Shown here: positions 26,320 to 35,723 of the stretch, one piece after another | Layout of the letters: every line of letters starts with the position of its first letter | Position numbering within the stretch: position 1 is the stretch's first letter | NCBI RefSeq assembly: GCF_011059185.1 | Contig: NZ_JAALFE010000013.1 | Coordinates: forward strand, 80,437-144,436 | DNA: 64,000 nucleotides | Direction of reading: 5' to 3' | Source: Paragemmobacter kunshanensis | GTDB taxonomy: Bacteria > Pseudomonadota > Alphaproteobacteria > Rhodobacterales > Rhodobacteraceae | Translations under genes and position numbers: made by a program | The notes under the pieces: generated by a model | Databases searched by the model: none | The model's input: the letters and a program-made list of their open reading frames with translations, nothing else | What the model was told of the DNA's origin: nothing

Positions 26320-27575
26320 CAATCCAGACGGAAGAACAGCGACTTGAGGTATCCGCTCTCTGCCAGCTGCGGCAACATCGGATGGTCCGCCCCGGCAAAG
26401 CCCGTGTGCAACAACTGCCCCCGCCGCCCCCCGCGCCCGATCCCCCGCGCGGATGCATTGCGAAAGGCCGCCAGGTCCGCCGCATGGGAACAGGAACACA
26501 GGACCAGATACCCCCCCGGCGCAACGACGGGTGCCGCCAGCCGCGCGATCCGCTCATAGGCGCGCAGCCCCGCCTCCAGCGCAGGCTTTGCCGGCGCAAA
26601 GGCGGGCGGGTCGCAGATCACCTGATCGAACCGCTCCCCCTCGGCCGCCAGCGCCTCCAGCACGGCAAAGGCATCGCCCTGCCGCACGGCAAAGCGATCC
26701 GCCACACCGGACGCCCGCGCCCCCGCTTCCGCCAGCGCCAGCGCAGGCGCCGAGGCATCCACGGCCAGCGCGCTTTCCGCCCCACCCGCCAGCGCCGCCA
26801 GGGCAAAGCCGCCCACATGGGTAAACACATCCAGCACCCGCGCCCCCTTTGCCAGACGCGCGGCAAAGGCATGGTTCGGCCGCTGGTCATAGAAGAGGCC
26901 CGTCTTCTGCCCCCCCGTGACATCCGCCATATAGGTGGCACCGTTCATCGGCACCGCCACCGGCCCCGCGACCCCGCCGCACAGGACAACCGTCTCCTCC
27001 GCCAACCCCTCAAGGCCCCGCGACCGCCCGGTCCCGTTCTTGATCACCGTCGAAACACCCGTCACCGCCCGCAGCGCCGCCACGAGGGGCTCCAGCAACG
27101 CCTCGGCCCAGGCCGCGTTGGGCTGCACCACGGCCACATCGCCGAACCGGTCGATCACCACGCCGGGCAATCCATCCGCCTCGGCATGGACCAGCCGGTA
27201 GAAAGGCGCCTCATGCAGCCGCGCGCGCAGCTCCAGCGCGCGGGACAGCCGCGCCGCGAACCACGCCTCATCCACCACCGCGCCGGGATCACGGTCCAGC
27301 ATCCGCGCCACGATCTTCGATTTCACATTGACAGTGACAAGGCCCAGCGCCCGCCGCTCGCCATCCTCCAGCACGGCCAGCGCGCCGGGCGGGATATTCC
27401 CCGTCCGCCGGTCCATCACAAGTTCATCGGCATAGACCCAGGGAAAGCCGTGCCGGATCGCCCGCGCCTCGGCCTTGGGTTTCAGCCGCACCACCGGGCG
27501 ATCCCCGAAGGGGTTTCCGGGCGCGGGATGTTCGGGGGCGGGGCCGTCACCGGCAATGGAAGAAAGGGGGGACAT
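26319..27575 (-). CDS. Class I SAM-dependent RNA methyltransferase (RlmI-like, RSP_2647-type)
   Basis: 418 aa. The N-terminal PUA-like domain (VVRLKPKAEARAIRHGFPWVYADELV) is followed by a RlmI-type middle region and a Rossmann methyltransferase domain: motif I VLDVFTHVGGFALAALAGGAESALAVDASAP and motif IV FDQVICDPPAFAP. RlmI homologues methylate C5 of cytosine in 23S rRNA; exact target here is inferred. Start could be 27575 or 27578; AAGGGGGGGC precedes both. Co-translated with the PIN gene downstream. Confidence 0.85.
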   Translation of the reverse strand: MSPLSSIAGDGPAPEHPAPGNPFGDRPVVRLKPKAEARAIRHGFPWVYADELVMDRRTGNIPPGALAVLEDGERRALGLVTVNVKSKIVARMLDRDPGAVVDEAWFAARLSRALELRARLHEAPFYRLVHAEADGLPGVVIDRFGDVAVVQPNAAWAEALLEPLVAALRAVTGVSTVIKNGTGRSRGLEGLAEETVVLCGGVAGPVAVPMNGATYMADVTGGQKTGLFYDQRPNHAFAARLAKGARVLDVFTHVGGFALAALAGGAESALAVDASAPALALAEAGARASGVADRFAVRQGDAFAVLEALAAEGERFDQVICDPPAFAPAKPALEAGLRAYERIARLAAPVVAPGGYLVLCSCSHAADLAAFRNASARGIGRGGRRGQLLHTGFAGADHPMLPQLAESGYLKSLFFRLD

Positions 27576-27615
27576 CATGCCCCCCCTTACCAAGTCCTGC
27601 GAATGTGCGAAAGCC

Positions 27616-28296
27616 TCAGCGCAGCACGGGCTGCGTCGGGTCCTGCGTCGCGCGCGCCACCAGCGCCGGATCGGTTACCGCACCGGAAAGTTCGCGCCGC
27701 AGCGTCTCGACCAGCTTTTCGGTCACCACGACCTTCTGGGTCCGGCCGGACTGTTCCTCCAGGATCGCCGCCTGCCCGCCTGCCGCCTTGGCATCGGCCG
27801 TCACGCGGCGCGGGCCGTCGATCACCGCGCCGGTCGCGGCATCCAGAACCGTCAGATCAAAGACCATGTTATGCGTGCCGCCCACCGTATAACGGGTCTT
27901 TTCCGTCACGCCGTGAAAGCGCACCAGTTCCAGCTTCAGCACCGCCGCGCGCGGCCCCTTCATCGTGGCCGCCGCCTGGCTGGCCGCCGCCTGGAAGATC
28001 GCCCCGATCTGCTGATGACGGTCACCGGGCGCATCCCCGCGCCACACGATATCGGCGATGGGATAGAACACATTCGCCTCGGACACGCGCAGGGCACGCG
28101 GCACCGAGACCTGAATATCGCTGATCGAGTAGAGCGGCGCCACGACGCGCGCGCCGGTCTCCGGGATGGATCCGGTCCCCCGCGATGCCAGCGTCAGGGC
28201 ATCATTGCTCAGGCTCCGGCTTGCCGGTTCGCTGCTCACACAGGCCGAAAGTGCCAGGGCAAGGCCCAGAGCGGCGATCTTCTTGAAACTGTTCAT
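27616..28296 (-). CDS. DUF6778-type lipoprotein
   Basis: 226 aa. Lipoprotein signal MNSFKKIAALGLALALSAC with lipobox LSAC. The rest is a soluble periplasmic domain with paired beta-strand/helix pattern (VSVPRALRVSEANVFYPIADIVWRGD and VGGTHNMVFDLTVLDAATGAVIDGPRRVTADA). A perfect GGAGGT lies 6 bases before the second of two ATGs, which decides the start at 28296 rather than 28302. I believe it belongs to DUF6778, a family known mostly from Rhodobacterales; function unknown. Confidence 0.75.
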   Translation of the reverse strand: MNSFKKIAALGLALALSACVSSEPASRSLSNDALTLASRGTGSIPETGARVVAPLYSISDIQVSVPRALRVSEANVFYPIADIVWRGDAPGDRHQQIGAIFQAAASQAAATMKGPRAAVLKLELVRFHGVTEKTRYTVGGTHNMVFDLTVLDAATGAVIDGPRRVTADAKAAGGQAAILEEQSGRTQKVVVTEKLVETLRRELSGAVTDPALVARATQDPTQPVLR

Positions 28297-28491
28297 ATGC
28301 ATACCTCCGGGCCTCCGCCCATACTGATGGGACGAGGTATGCGAATCGAATGTGGCCGAAATTGGTTAACGGCAGAACATTTCCAAGATTTAGCGCCGAT
28401 CTGGAAACAATCGGCCCGATCATCGCCATCCGCGCAACGCTGCGCTAGAATGGCGCGGAAAGCCGCCCATATTGCAGGCGTCCGTTGAGGT

Positions 28492-28505
28492 TGTTAGCGC
28501 TAACA
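28492..28505. promoter_or_regulatory. LacI-type operator upstream of edd
   Basis: Perfect 14-bp palindrome TGTTAGCGCTAACA, with a further half-site TGTTAG at 28511. It sits 43 bases before the edd start. Central CG with flanking TTAGCGCTAA is the pattern of LacI/GalR-family operators. The regulator is not encoded in the window. Likely controls edd and eda. Confidence 0.65.
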
Positions 28506-28548
28506 GAATCTGTTAGAACCCTGCCAGCCGCCGCCGAAGGAGAAGCCC

Positions 28549-30354
28549 ATGTCGATCAATCCCGCCATCGCCCGCGTGACGGACCGCATCCGCGCCCGCT
28601 CTGCCGATCTTCGGGGGGCCTATCTCGACCGTCTCTCGCGCGCCGCGACCGAAGGCCCCGCACGCGGCCACCTCGCCTGCGGCAACCAGGCCCATGCCTA
28701 TGCCGCCATGGGGGCGGACAAGGACAGCCTCGCCGCAGGCCGCGCCCCGAATATCGGGATCGTGACCGCCTATAACGACATGCTCTCGGCGCATCAGCCC
28801 TTCGAAACCTACCCCGCCCTGATCCGCGACGCCGCCCGCAAGGCCGGTGCCACGGCCCAGGTGGCGGGCGGCGTTCCGGCCATGTGCGATGGCGTGACCC
28901 AGGGCCAGCCGGGGATGGAGCTTTCGCTTTTCTCGCGCGACGTGATCGCGCTCGCGGCGGGTGTGGCCATGTCGCACAACACCTTCGATTCTGCCCTCTA
29001 CCTCGGCGTCTGCGACAAGATCGTTCCGGGCCTCATCATCGCCGCCGCCACCTTCGGCCATGTCCCCTCGATCTTCGTCCCCGCAGGCCCCATGACCTCG
29101 GGCCTGCCGAACGATGAAAAGGCCCGCATCCGCAACGCCTATGCCGCAGGCGAAATCGGGCGCGATCAGCTGATGGCAGCGGAAATGGCCTCCTATCACG
29201 GCCCCGGCACCTGCACCTTCTACGGCACGGCGAACACCAACCAGATGCTGATGGAGTTCATGGGCCTCCACCTTCCCGGCGCTTCCTTCGTGAACCCCGG
29301 CACCCCCCTGCGCGAGGCGCTGACGACGGCCGCCGTCGACCGCGCGGCCCAGATCACCGCGCTCGGCAACGACTACCGCCCCGTGGGCGAAATCCTCGAC
29401 GAACGCGCCTATGTGAACGGCCTCGTGGGCCTCATGGCCACCGGTGGCTCCACCAACCTCGTGCTGCACCTGCCCGCCATGGCCCGCGCCTCGGGCGTGA
29501 TCCTCGACCTGCAGGATTTCGCCGATATCTCCGAAGTCGTCCCCCTGATGGCCAAGGTCTATCCCAATGGCCTTGCCGACGTGAACCATTTCCACGCGGC
29601 GGGGGGCCTGTCCTACATGATCGGCCAACTCCTTGATGCGGGTCTCCTGCACCCCGATGCCAAGACGGTGGCAGGCGACGGCCTCTCGCTCTACCGGCAG
29701 GAACCGAAGCTCAGGGATGGCAAGCTGCATTGGGAAGATGGCGCGAATGAAACGCTCAACGACAAGATCCTCCGCCCGGCGACCAATCCCTTCCAGGCGA
29801 CAGGGGGCCTCCGGCAACTGACCGGCAACCTCGGCCGCGGCGTCATCAAGATCTCTGCCGTCGCCCCCGAACGCCATGTGATCGAGGCCCCGGCCCGCAT
29901 CTTCCACGACCAGAACGATGTGAAGGCCGCCTTCAAGCGCGGCGAATTCACCTCTGACACCGTGGTCGTCGTCCGCTTCCAGGGCCCGCAGGCCAACGGG
30001 ATGCCGGAACTCCATTCCCTCACCCCCACCCTCTCGGTCCTGCAGGAGCGCGGGCTGAAGGTGGCCCTCGTCACCGATGGCCGCATGTCGGGCGCATCGG
30101 GCAAGGTGCCCGCCGCCATCCATGTCTCTCCCGAGGCGTCCTCCGGCGGCCCCCTCGCCCGCCTGCGCGACGGCGACATCATCCGCCTGGATGCCACCGC
30201 AGGCACCCTCACCGTCCTCGCCCCCGATTTCGACAGCCGGAGCCCCGTCACCGCCGATCTCACGGCGAACGGCTTCGGCATCGGGCGCGAACTCTTCGAA
30301 GCCTTCCGCCGCAATGTCGGCCCCGCCGAAACGGGGGGCGCCGTCGTCGTCTGA
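28549..30354 (+). CDS. edd: Phosphogluconate dehydratase
   Basis: 601 aa, first enzyme of the Entner-Doudoroff branch: 6-phosphogluconate to 2-keto-3-deoxy-6-phosphogluconate. IlvD/Edd family marks are clear: [61 protein letters not shown] with Fe-S cluster cysteines, [14 protein letters not shown], and [23 protein letters not shown]. Length matches Edd (about 600) rather than dihydroxyacid dehydratase. Ribosome site GAAGGAGAAG. Preceded by a LacI-type operator and followed by eda, so the pair is a compact sugar-acid catabolic operon. Confidence 0.96.
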   Translation: MSINPAIARVTDRIRARSADLRGAYLDRLSRAATEGPARGHLACGNQAHAYAAMGADKDSLAAGRAPNIGIVTAYNDMLSAHQPFETYPALIRDAARKAGATAQVAGGVPAMCDGVTQGQPGMELSLFSRDVIALAAGVAMSHNTFDSALYLGVCDKIVPGLIIAAATFGHVPSIFVPAGPMTSGLPNDEKARIRNAYAAGEIGRDQLMAAEMASYHGPGTCTFYGTANTNQMLMEFMGLHLPGASFVNPGTPLREALTTAAVDRAAQITALGNDYRPVGEILDERAYVNGLVGLMATGGSTNLVLHLPAMARASGVILDLQDFADISEVVPLMAKVYPNGLADVNHFHAAGGLSYMIGQLLDAGLLHPDAKTVAGDGLSLYRQEPKLRDGKLHWEDGANETLNDKILRPATNPFQATGGLRQLTGNLGRGVIKISAVAPERHVIEAPARIFHDQNDVKAAFKRGEFTSDTVVVVRFQGPQANGMPELHSLTPTLSVLQERGLKVALVTDGRMSGASGKVPAAIHVSPEASSGGPLARLRDGDIIRLDATAGTLTVLAPDFDSRSPVTADLTANGFGIGRELFEAFRRNVGPAETGGAVVV

Positions 30355-30369
30355 CAGGAACCGCCCCCC

Positions 30370-30422
30370 TTCATCTGTTCTTCAAATATCCTGCGGGGGT
30401 CCGGGGGTGCAAAACCCCCGGC
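30370..30422 (+). repeat. Dispersed hairpin repeat between edd and eda
   Basis: A copy of the TTCATCT...CAAATATCC element followed by a perfect GC stem (CCGGGGGT, GCAAA, ACCCCCGG). It starts 15 bases after the edd stop. Similar elements follow genes at 9927, 35488, 46425, 49061 and 55748. Confidence 0.65.
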
Positions 30423-30456
30423 GCTCGCCACAAGCGAACCGCCGAAAGGAAAGCCC

Positions 30457-31095
30457 ATGACCCCCGCCGAACAATCCGCCGCCGCGCTGAAAGTCTGCCA
30501 ACTTGCCCCCGTCGTTCCGGTCCTCGTGATCGACGACCTCGCCCATGCCGCCCCCCTGGCAAAGGCCCTCGTCGCGGGCGGCCTGCCCGCGCTGGAAGTC
30601 ACCCTTCGCACCCCCGTCGCACTGGACGCCATCCGCGCCATGGCCGATGTCGAAGGCGGCACGGTCGGCGCAGGCACCCTCCTGACCCCCGCCGACGTCA
30701 AGGCCGCGAAACGCGCAGGCGCCACCTTCGGCGTCTCCCCCGGCGCGACCGACAGCCTCATCAAGGCCTGCGAGGATGAGGGCCTCCCCCTCCTCCCCGG
30801 CGCGGTCACCGCCACGGAGATCATGACCCTCCTCGAGCGCGGCTACACGGTGCAGAAATTCTTCCCCGCCGAACAGTCGGGCGGTGCGGCTTTCCTGAAA
30901 TCCATCGGCTCGCCCATCCCGCAGGTCAAATTCTGCCCCACCGGCGGCATCAGCCTGAAGAACGCGCCCGATTACCTGTCCTTGAAGAACATCCTCTGCG
31001 TCGGCGGCTCATGGGTCGCCCCGAAAGAGGCGATGGCCACGGGCGACTGGGCCGCCATCACCCGGCTGGCAGCCGAGGCGCGGGCGCTGCGCTGA
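30457..31095 (+). CDS. eda: 2-dehydro-3-deoxy-phosphogluconate aldolase (KDPG/KHG aldolase)
   Basis: 212 aa class I aldolase splitting KDPG to pyruvate and glyceraldehyde 3-phosphate, the second Entner-Doudoroff step. Active-site residues align with E. coli Eda: E47 and R51 in ALEVTLRT, and Schiff-base K134 in VQKFFPAEQSGG. The phosphate-binding CPTGGISLKNAPDYL and GGSWV segments follow. Ribosome site GAAAGGAAAG precedes the start. It shares the operon with edd, 102 bases away. Confidence 0.96.
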   Translation: MTPAEQSAAALKVCQLAPVVPVLVIDDLAHAAPLAKALVAGGLPALEVTLRTPVALDAIRAMADVEGGTVGAGTLLTPADVKAAKRAGATFGVSPGATDSLIKACEDEGLPLLPGAVTATEIMTLLERGYTVQKFFPAEQSGGAAFLKSIGSPIPQVKFCPTGGISLKNAPDYLSLKNILCVGGSWVAPKEAMATGDWAAITRLAAEARALR

Positions 31096-31158
31096 ATGGC
31101 TTGCCCGACTCCCCCGTTGCGATCATTCTCGGAATGATCCGCAACGCTGGGGGACGCG

Positions 31159-31620
31159 ATGACCGGACCAGCCATCCAGACCTGCCTCTGGTTCGACGAT
31201 CAGGCGCAAGAGGCCGCGGAAACCTATGTCGCGCTCCTGCCCGGCTCGAAGATCATCCACAGCTTTCCCCGCCGTGGCGGCGACGGGGTCTTTCTTCTGC
31301 ATGTCTCGCTTCTGGGCCAGCGCTACAGCTTTCTCAACGGCGGGCCGCATCACCGCCTGACCCCCGCCGCCTCGATCGAGGTGCATCTGGATACCCAGGC
31401 CGAGGTGGATCTTCTGTGGAACGCGCTTCTGCAAGGGGGCGAGGCGATGCGCTGCGGCTGGCTGACCGATCGCTTCGGCCTGTCCTGGCAGATCATCCCG
31501 CGTGGCCTGATCCGCCTGATGCAGGCCGCGGATGACGCGGCCGCCGCCCGGGTGACCGAGGCGATGATGGGCATGGTCAAACTGGATGTCGCCGCCCTCG
31601 AAGCCGCCGCCCGCGGCTAG
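31159..31620 (+). CDS. VOC family protein (PhnB/3-dmu-9_3-mt type)
   Basis: 153 aa. The start IQTCLWFDDQAQEAAETYVALLPGSKI, then FLNGGPHHRLTPAASIEVHL and LTDRFGLSWQIIPRGLI are characteristic of the PhnB-like group of the vicinal oxygen chelate superfamily. These are small cytoplasmic proteins whose enzymatic role is mostly unknown. Ribosome site GGGGGACGCG. The gene ends exactly where the palindrome array at 31621 begins. Confidence 0.85.
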   Translation: MTGPAIQTCLWFDDQAQEAAETYVALLPGSKIIHSFPRRGGDGVFLLHVSLLGQRYSFLNGGPHHRLTPAASIEVHLDTQAEVDLLWNALLQGGEAMRCGWLTDRFGLSWQIIPRGLIRLMQAADDAAAARVTEAMMGMVKLDVAALEAAARG

Positions 31621-31830
31621 GCGATTTTTGACGCAAGAATCGCGGAAAATTCTGACGCAGAATTTTCCGGCCCCCGACCGGATCAATCCCGAAATCTGCG
31701 TCAGATTTCGGCGCGATTTCTGCGTCAGAAATCGCTTCACACGCCCCATACCCGCGCCGCTCGCACGTCATCCGGGTCGCCCCCCGAAATCTGCGCCAGA
31801 TTTCGGCGCGATTTCTGCGTCAGAAATCGC
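31621..31830. repeat. Array of six palindromes with constant core, partly a 95-bp tandem duplication
   Basis: Six short hairpins fill the gap between two convergent genes: 31621-31643, 31643-31669, 31689-31711, 31713-31735, 31784-31806 and 31808-31830. Loops are CGT or ACG (CGC in one copy) and the stem next to the loop is always TCTG/CAGA or its complement, yet the outer stem differs between copies (GCGATT, CGGAAAAT, CCGAAA) with both arms changed together. Copies 3-4 and 5-6 are a 95-bp tandem repeat that also includes a degraded copy of the 3' end of the next gene (TTCAC plus GC-rich tail). The last hairpin touches the stop codon of that gene. Confidence 0.85.
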
Positions 31831-31831
31831 T

Positions 31832-32119
31832 TCACGCGCCCCCGACCCGCGCCGCGCGCCCGCCGCGCCGCTTCGGCGCATCGGGCGTCATCAGCCCGTC
31901 CTGCAGCACCTTCGACATCGGATGATCCGGTGCGCCCAGCGCATATTCCGCCATCACCGTGCGGATCGCGTCCTTCATCGGCGCATCCAGCGGCAGGCTC
32001 AGCGCCCAGTCCACCAGGATCGACCGGCATTCCCCCGGCGTGATGCCCTCGATGCGATAGCTTTCCCGCACCAGCCCCTTCGGATCCGCCTCTTCCAGCC
32101 GCACGGCCCGTCTCCCCAT
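31832..32119 (-). CDS. Conserved small protein downstream of glnE
   Basis: 95 aa, cytoplasmic, no membrane segment. MGRRAVRLEEADPKGLVRESYRIEGITPGECRSILVDWALSLP suggests a small helical protein; the C-terminus is Arg/Gly-rich. It starts 1 base after the glnE stop, so it is translated with glnE. I recognise the arrangement from related genomes but know no function. Its stop codon abuts a palindrome, and the palindrome-plus-tail block beside it has been duplicated. Confidence 0.7.
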   Translation of the reverse strand: MGRRAVRLEEADPKGLVRESYRIEGITPGECRSILVDWALSLPLDAPMKDAIRTVMAEYALGAPDHPMSKVLQDGLMTPDAPKRRGGRAARVGGA

Positions 32120-32120
32120 T

Positions 32121-34907
32121 TCAGCCCCCATCGCCCACATGGGCCGCAATCACCCCCGCGGCAAGCCCCGTCACCAGATCCAGCCGCGCGCTCAGCGCCT
32201 CGGCCCCGGCCTCCCCCGTCTCGCGCAAGAGGAAGGCGCGCGCCCCCTCACCCAGCCGCTCCGGCTCCAGCACCTCATCGGTGATGAGTCGCGTCCCCGC
32301 CTGCAACCGCCACAGCACCCTGTAGGCATCCAACAGCATCGACGCGTCCGAATCCGACAGGATTCCCCCTTTTCGCCCCGCTTCCAGCTGCCGCTCCACC
32401 CCACGCGCGGGCGAACCGGACAGCAGCGCCGCCAGTTGCGCCATCAGCTCGATATCCATCAGCCGGCCGGGGCCGTTCTTCGCCTCCCAGGCCCCCCGCG
32501 CGGGCTTTGCCGCCTGCAGCCGCGCCCGCATCTCGGCCACGTCCTGCCGCACCTTCGACCCCCGCCCCTTTTCCGGCAGCAGCGCACGGCGAAAGGCCTC
32601 CACCTCGGCCGCCAGTTCGCCCTGCCCCGCCAGCACCCGCGCCCGCGTCAGCGCGAGGTGTTCCCAGGTCCAGGCCTCGCTCTCCTGATAGCTGGTGAAG
32701 GACTGGATCGAGGTCGCCACCGGCCCCTGCCGCCCGCTGGGACGCAGCCGCATGTCCACCTCGTAAAGCCGCCCCTCCGGCATCTGCGCCGTCAGCGCCG
32801 TGACAAAGGCCTGCGTCAGCCGCGCGTAATAGGGCCGCGTCGCCAGCGGGCGCGCCCCGTCCGAGGTTTCGATCCCCTGCGCATCATAGATCACGATCAG
32901 GTCCAGGTCCGATCCCGCATTCAGCCGCGCCGCACCCAGCGATCCCATCCCGATCACCACCGCCCCCCGCCCCGGCAAGGGCCCGTGCTTGCGCGCGAAT
33001 TCCGCGCAGACCACAGGCCAGAGCGCGGCAATCACCGCCTCGGCCAGATCGGCATATTCCTTGGCCGCCTGAAAGGCATCGACCAGCCCGCGCAGGTGAT
33101 GCACGCCGACGCGGAAATGCCATTCCTTCATCACCCGCCGCACCACGCCCAGCTTCTTTTCGTAATCCGGCTCGGCCGCCATGGCCGCGGCCATCGCCTC
33201 GGCCAGCACCCGCACCCCGGGCCAGGCGGAAAAGAACGACCCGCCGATCACCCCGTCCAGCACCCCGGCATTGCGCGCCAGATGCCGCGCCAGCGCGGGC
33301 GAGGTTCCGGCGATATCGACGATCAGGTCGATCAGCGCGGGATTGGCCTCGAAGAGCGAGAACAGCTGCACCCCGGCAGGCAACCCCGCCAGGAACCCGT
33401 CCAGCGCCACCAGCGCCTCATCCGGATTGGCCGCGCGCATCAGCCGCTTCAGCAGCGCCGGGCGCAGACGGCGAAAGATCGCCTGCGCCCGCTCGCTCCG
33501 CAGCGCCGGGTAATGCGACCAGCCATCGACGATCCGCCGCGCACTGTCGGAAAGCTCGGGCAGGGCCTCGGTCTCGCCGGGTGCGAAAAAGCCCTCGGTC
33601 AGCCGATCGGTGCGCGCCAGCCGGTCCAGAAGCCCCGCCCGGAACATTGCCTCGTCCTGGCCGCAAAAGGCCGCGATGCGCGCCACGCCTTCCGCCGTCA
33701 CCGGCATGTCATGGGTCTGGGCATCGCCCACCATCTGCAACCGATGCTCCACCTCGCGATGGGCGCGGTAAAGCTCGGTCAACTCCCCCGCCACTTCGGC
33801 CGGGATCCAGCCCTTGGCCGCCAGCGCCGCCAGCCCCCCCACGGTGGTGCGGTCGCGCAGATCGGGATCGCGCCCCCCCGCGATCAACTGCCGCGTCTGG
33901 GTAAAGAATTCGATCTCGCGGATACCCCCCTGGCCCAGCTTCATGTTATGCCCCTCCACCGTCAGGGGCCGGTTCAACTGCCGATGCTCGCGGATGCGCA
34001 GCCGCATGTCATGCGCATCCTGGATCGCCGCGAAATCCAGATGCTTGCGCCAGACGAAGGGCGTCAGCGCCCGCAGGAACCGCTCCCCCGCCGCCAGATC
34101 GCCGCCACAGGGCCGCGCCTTGATATAGGCCGCCCGTTCCCATGTCCGCCCGACGCTTTCGTAATAGCTCTCCGCCGCCGCCATGCTCAGGCAGACCGGC
34201 GTCACCGCCGCATCGGGGCGCAGCCGCAGATCGGTGCGGAACACATAGCCCCCCGCCGTCAGATCCGACAGCATCGCCGCCATCTTCCGCGTGACGCGGA
34301 TGAAGGAGGCCCGCGCCTCACCCGCCTGATCGCCATAGCGCGTTTCGTCGAACAGGCAGACCAGGTCGATGTCCGAGGAATAGTTCAACTCCCCCGCCCC
34401 CATCTTCCCCATGGCCAGCGCAACCATGCCCGCGCCCGTCACCTCATCCCCCGGCACGGCCCCCGGCAGCTTGCCCCGCCGGATCTCCTCGGCCACAAGG
34501 ACACGGATCGCCAGATCGACCGACAGGTCCGCCAACCGCGTCAGCGCCCCCGTCACCATCTCCAGCGGCCAGACCCCGCCCAGATCGCACAGCGCCGTCA
34601 GAAGTGCCACCCGCCGCTTGGCCAGCCGCAACGCCTCGCCCAGCGCCTCGGCCCCCTCGGCGCGCGCGGGGGCTGCCAGCACCGCCTCCAGCGCGGCCTC
34701 GGGCGCCCCGGCCAGCGCCTCGCGCAGCCAGTCCCCCTCGCGCCCCATCAGGCCCTTCAGGAACGGGCTGCACCCCGCCGTCGCCGCCAGAAGACCGGCC
34801 GCCTCCGGGCCCAGATCGGCAAAGGCCCGCGCCACATCGGCGGCGGCCTCGGCGTCATGGGCAAGGGGGGAACGGCTCGTGCGGGCGGAAAAGGATGCAT
34901 CTGTCAT
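32121..34907 (-). CDS. glnE: Bifunctional glutamine synthetase adenylyltransferase/deadenylase
   Basis: 928 aa, the full two-domain GlnE. It attaches or removes AMP on glutamine synthetase in response to PII signals. Each half has a nucleotidyltransferase core: the N-terminal one GKMGAGELNYSSDIDLVCLFDE, the C-terminal one GMGSLGAARLNAGSDLDLIVIYD, both with the G-S-D-x-D metal motif. Flanking conserved parts are VDLRLRPDA, QLNRPLTVEGHNMKLGQGGIREIEF and VDMRLRPSGRQGPVA. Start at 34907 (MTDASFS) gives family length; an extended frame to 35441 overlaps ybaK. Forms an operon with the 95-aa gene. Confidence 0.95.
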   Translation of the reverse strand: MTDASFSARTSRSPLAHDAEAAADVARAFADLGPEAAGLLAATAGCSPFLKGLMGREGDWLREALAGAPEAALEAVLAAPARAEGAEALGEALRLAKRRVALLTALCDLGGVWPLEMVTGALTRLADLSVDLAIRVLVAEEIRRGKLPGAVPGDEVTGAGMVALAMGKMGAGELNYSSDIDLVCLFDETRYGDQAGEARASFIRVTRKMAAMLSDLTAGGYVFRTDLRLRPDAAVTPVCLSMAAAESYYESVGRTWERAAYIKARPCGGDLAAGERFLRALTPFVWRKHLDFAAIQDAHDMRLRIREHRQLNRPLTVEGHNMKLGQGGIREIEFFTQTRQLIAGGRDPDLRDRTTVGGLAALAAKGWIPAEVAGELTELYRAHREVEHRLQMVGDAQTHDMPVTAEGVARIAAFCGQDEAMFRAGLLDRLARTDRLTEGFFAPGETEALPELSDSARRIVDGWSHYPALRSERAQAIFRRLRPALLKRLMRAANPDEALVALDGFLAGLPAGVQLFSLFEANPALIDLIVDIAGTSPALARHLARNAGVLDGVIGGSFFSAWPGVRVLAEAMAAAMAAEPDYEKKLGVVRRVMKEWHFRVGVHHLRGLVDAFQAAKEYADLAEAVIAALWPVVCAEFARKHGPLPGRGAVVIGMGSLGAARLNAGSDLDLIVIYDAQGIETSDGARPLATRPYYARLTQAFVTALTAQMPEGRLYEVDMRLRPSGRQGPVATSIQSFTSYQESEAWTWEHLALTRARVLAGQGELAAEVEAFRRALLPEKGRGSKVRQDVAEMRARLQAAKPARGAWEAKNGPGRLMDIELMAQLAALLSGSPARGVERQLEAGRKGGILSDSDASMLLDAYRVLWRLQAGTRLITDEVLEPERLGEGARAFLLRETGEAGAEALSARLDLVTGLAAGVIAAHVGDGG

Positions 34908-35009
34908 GCCCGCACCCTGCACCGCCCGCCCGGCAGGGTCAACGAAGCCCCGCCCCATTGCCCAACCCCCGCCCCGCAGGCTAGACCCGGCCAAAGGACA
35001 GGAGCCCGC

Positions 35010-35480
35010 ATGAGCAGAAGCCTCGCCCGTGTCACCGCCGCCCTTCGGGCGGCCGGCCTGCAGATCACCCCGCTCGAAATGCCGGGCGAAACGCGCACCG
35101 CCGAACAGGCGGCCGCCGCCGCGGGCTGCGGGCTCGACCAGATCGTGAAATCCATCCTCTTCGCAGGGGCCACGCCAGACCGGCTCTTCCTCTTTCTCAC
35201 CGCGGGCGGCAACCGGGTCGATCCCGCCCGCGCCACTGCCCTCGCGGGCGAAGCGCTGGGTCGCGCCGATATCGACACCGTCCGCACCGTGACAGGCTTC
35301 GCCATCGGCGGCGTGGCCCCCCTCGGGCACCTGACGCCGCTGCCCACCTGGCTCGATCCGCGCCTGATGGACTTTCCCCTCGTCTGGGCCGCCGCAGGCA
35401 CGCCGCGCCACATCTTTCCGATCGCCCCCGCAGATCTGCATCGCCTCACCGGCGCGACCCTCGCCCCCTTCACCGCCTGA
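35010..35480 (+). CDS. YbaK/EbsC family aminoacyl-tRNA deacylase-like protein
   Basis: 156 aa. The editing-domain motifs are present: RTAEQAAAAAGCGLDQIVKSILF with the catalytic-type Lys, LFLFLTAGGNRVDPARA, and GFAIGGVAPLGHLTPLPTWLD. YbaK-type proteins hydrolyse mischarged tRNA such as Cys-tRNA(Pro); the exact tRNA is not evident. ACAGGAG precedes the ATG. It diverges from glnE across 102 bases and is followed by a dispersed repeat at 35488. Confidence 0.85.
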   Translation: MSRSLARVTAALRAAGLQITPLEMPGETRTAEQAAAAAGCGLDQIVKSILFAGATPDRLFLFLTAGGNRVDPARATALAGEALGRADIDTVRTVTGFAIGGVAPLGHLTPLPTWLDPRLMDFPLVWAAAGTPRHIFPIAPADLHRLTGATLAPFTA

Positions 35481-35487
35481 CCCGGCC

Positions 35488-35550
35488 CTTCATCTTGGCG
35501 GCAAATACCCTCAGGGGGTGAATTGCCGCGGCACGCGGCAAGAGGGGGCG
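35488..35550 (+). repeat. Dispersed CTTCATCTTGGC...AAATACCCTC element
   Basis: Begins 7 bases after the ybaK-like stop with CTTCATCTTGGCGGCAAA, then TACCCTCAGGGGGTGAATTG, followed by a CCGCG hairpin and AAGAGGGGGCG. The same order of blocks occurs at 9927-9990. Confidence 0.7.
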
Positions 35551-35723
35551 GAATGCCCCTTCACGGGGCCCCATCCGCGCCGCAGGGCGCGGGTGGGGAG
35601 AAACGGCTTGCGCGGGCCCCGCCCGCGCGCCGCAGGATCACCGCCGGGACGGCATCCGCTCCGCATGTAAATTATTTTAACATACCCCCTTGCAGCGTGC
35701 CCTGCGCCACCACATCTTCCCTC

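Noticed and set aside
32139..35480. 1113-codon open frame on the plus strand
   Set aside because: It is antisense to glnE, is extremely Arg/Pro/His/Gln-rich, and arises from codon bias in GC-rich DNA. Only its last 157 codons (35010-35480) are a real gene.
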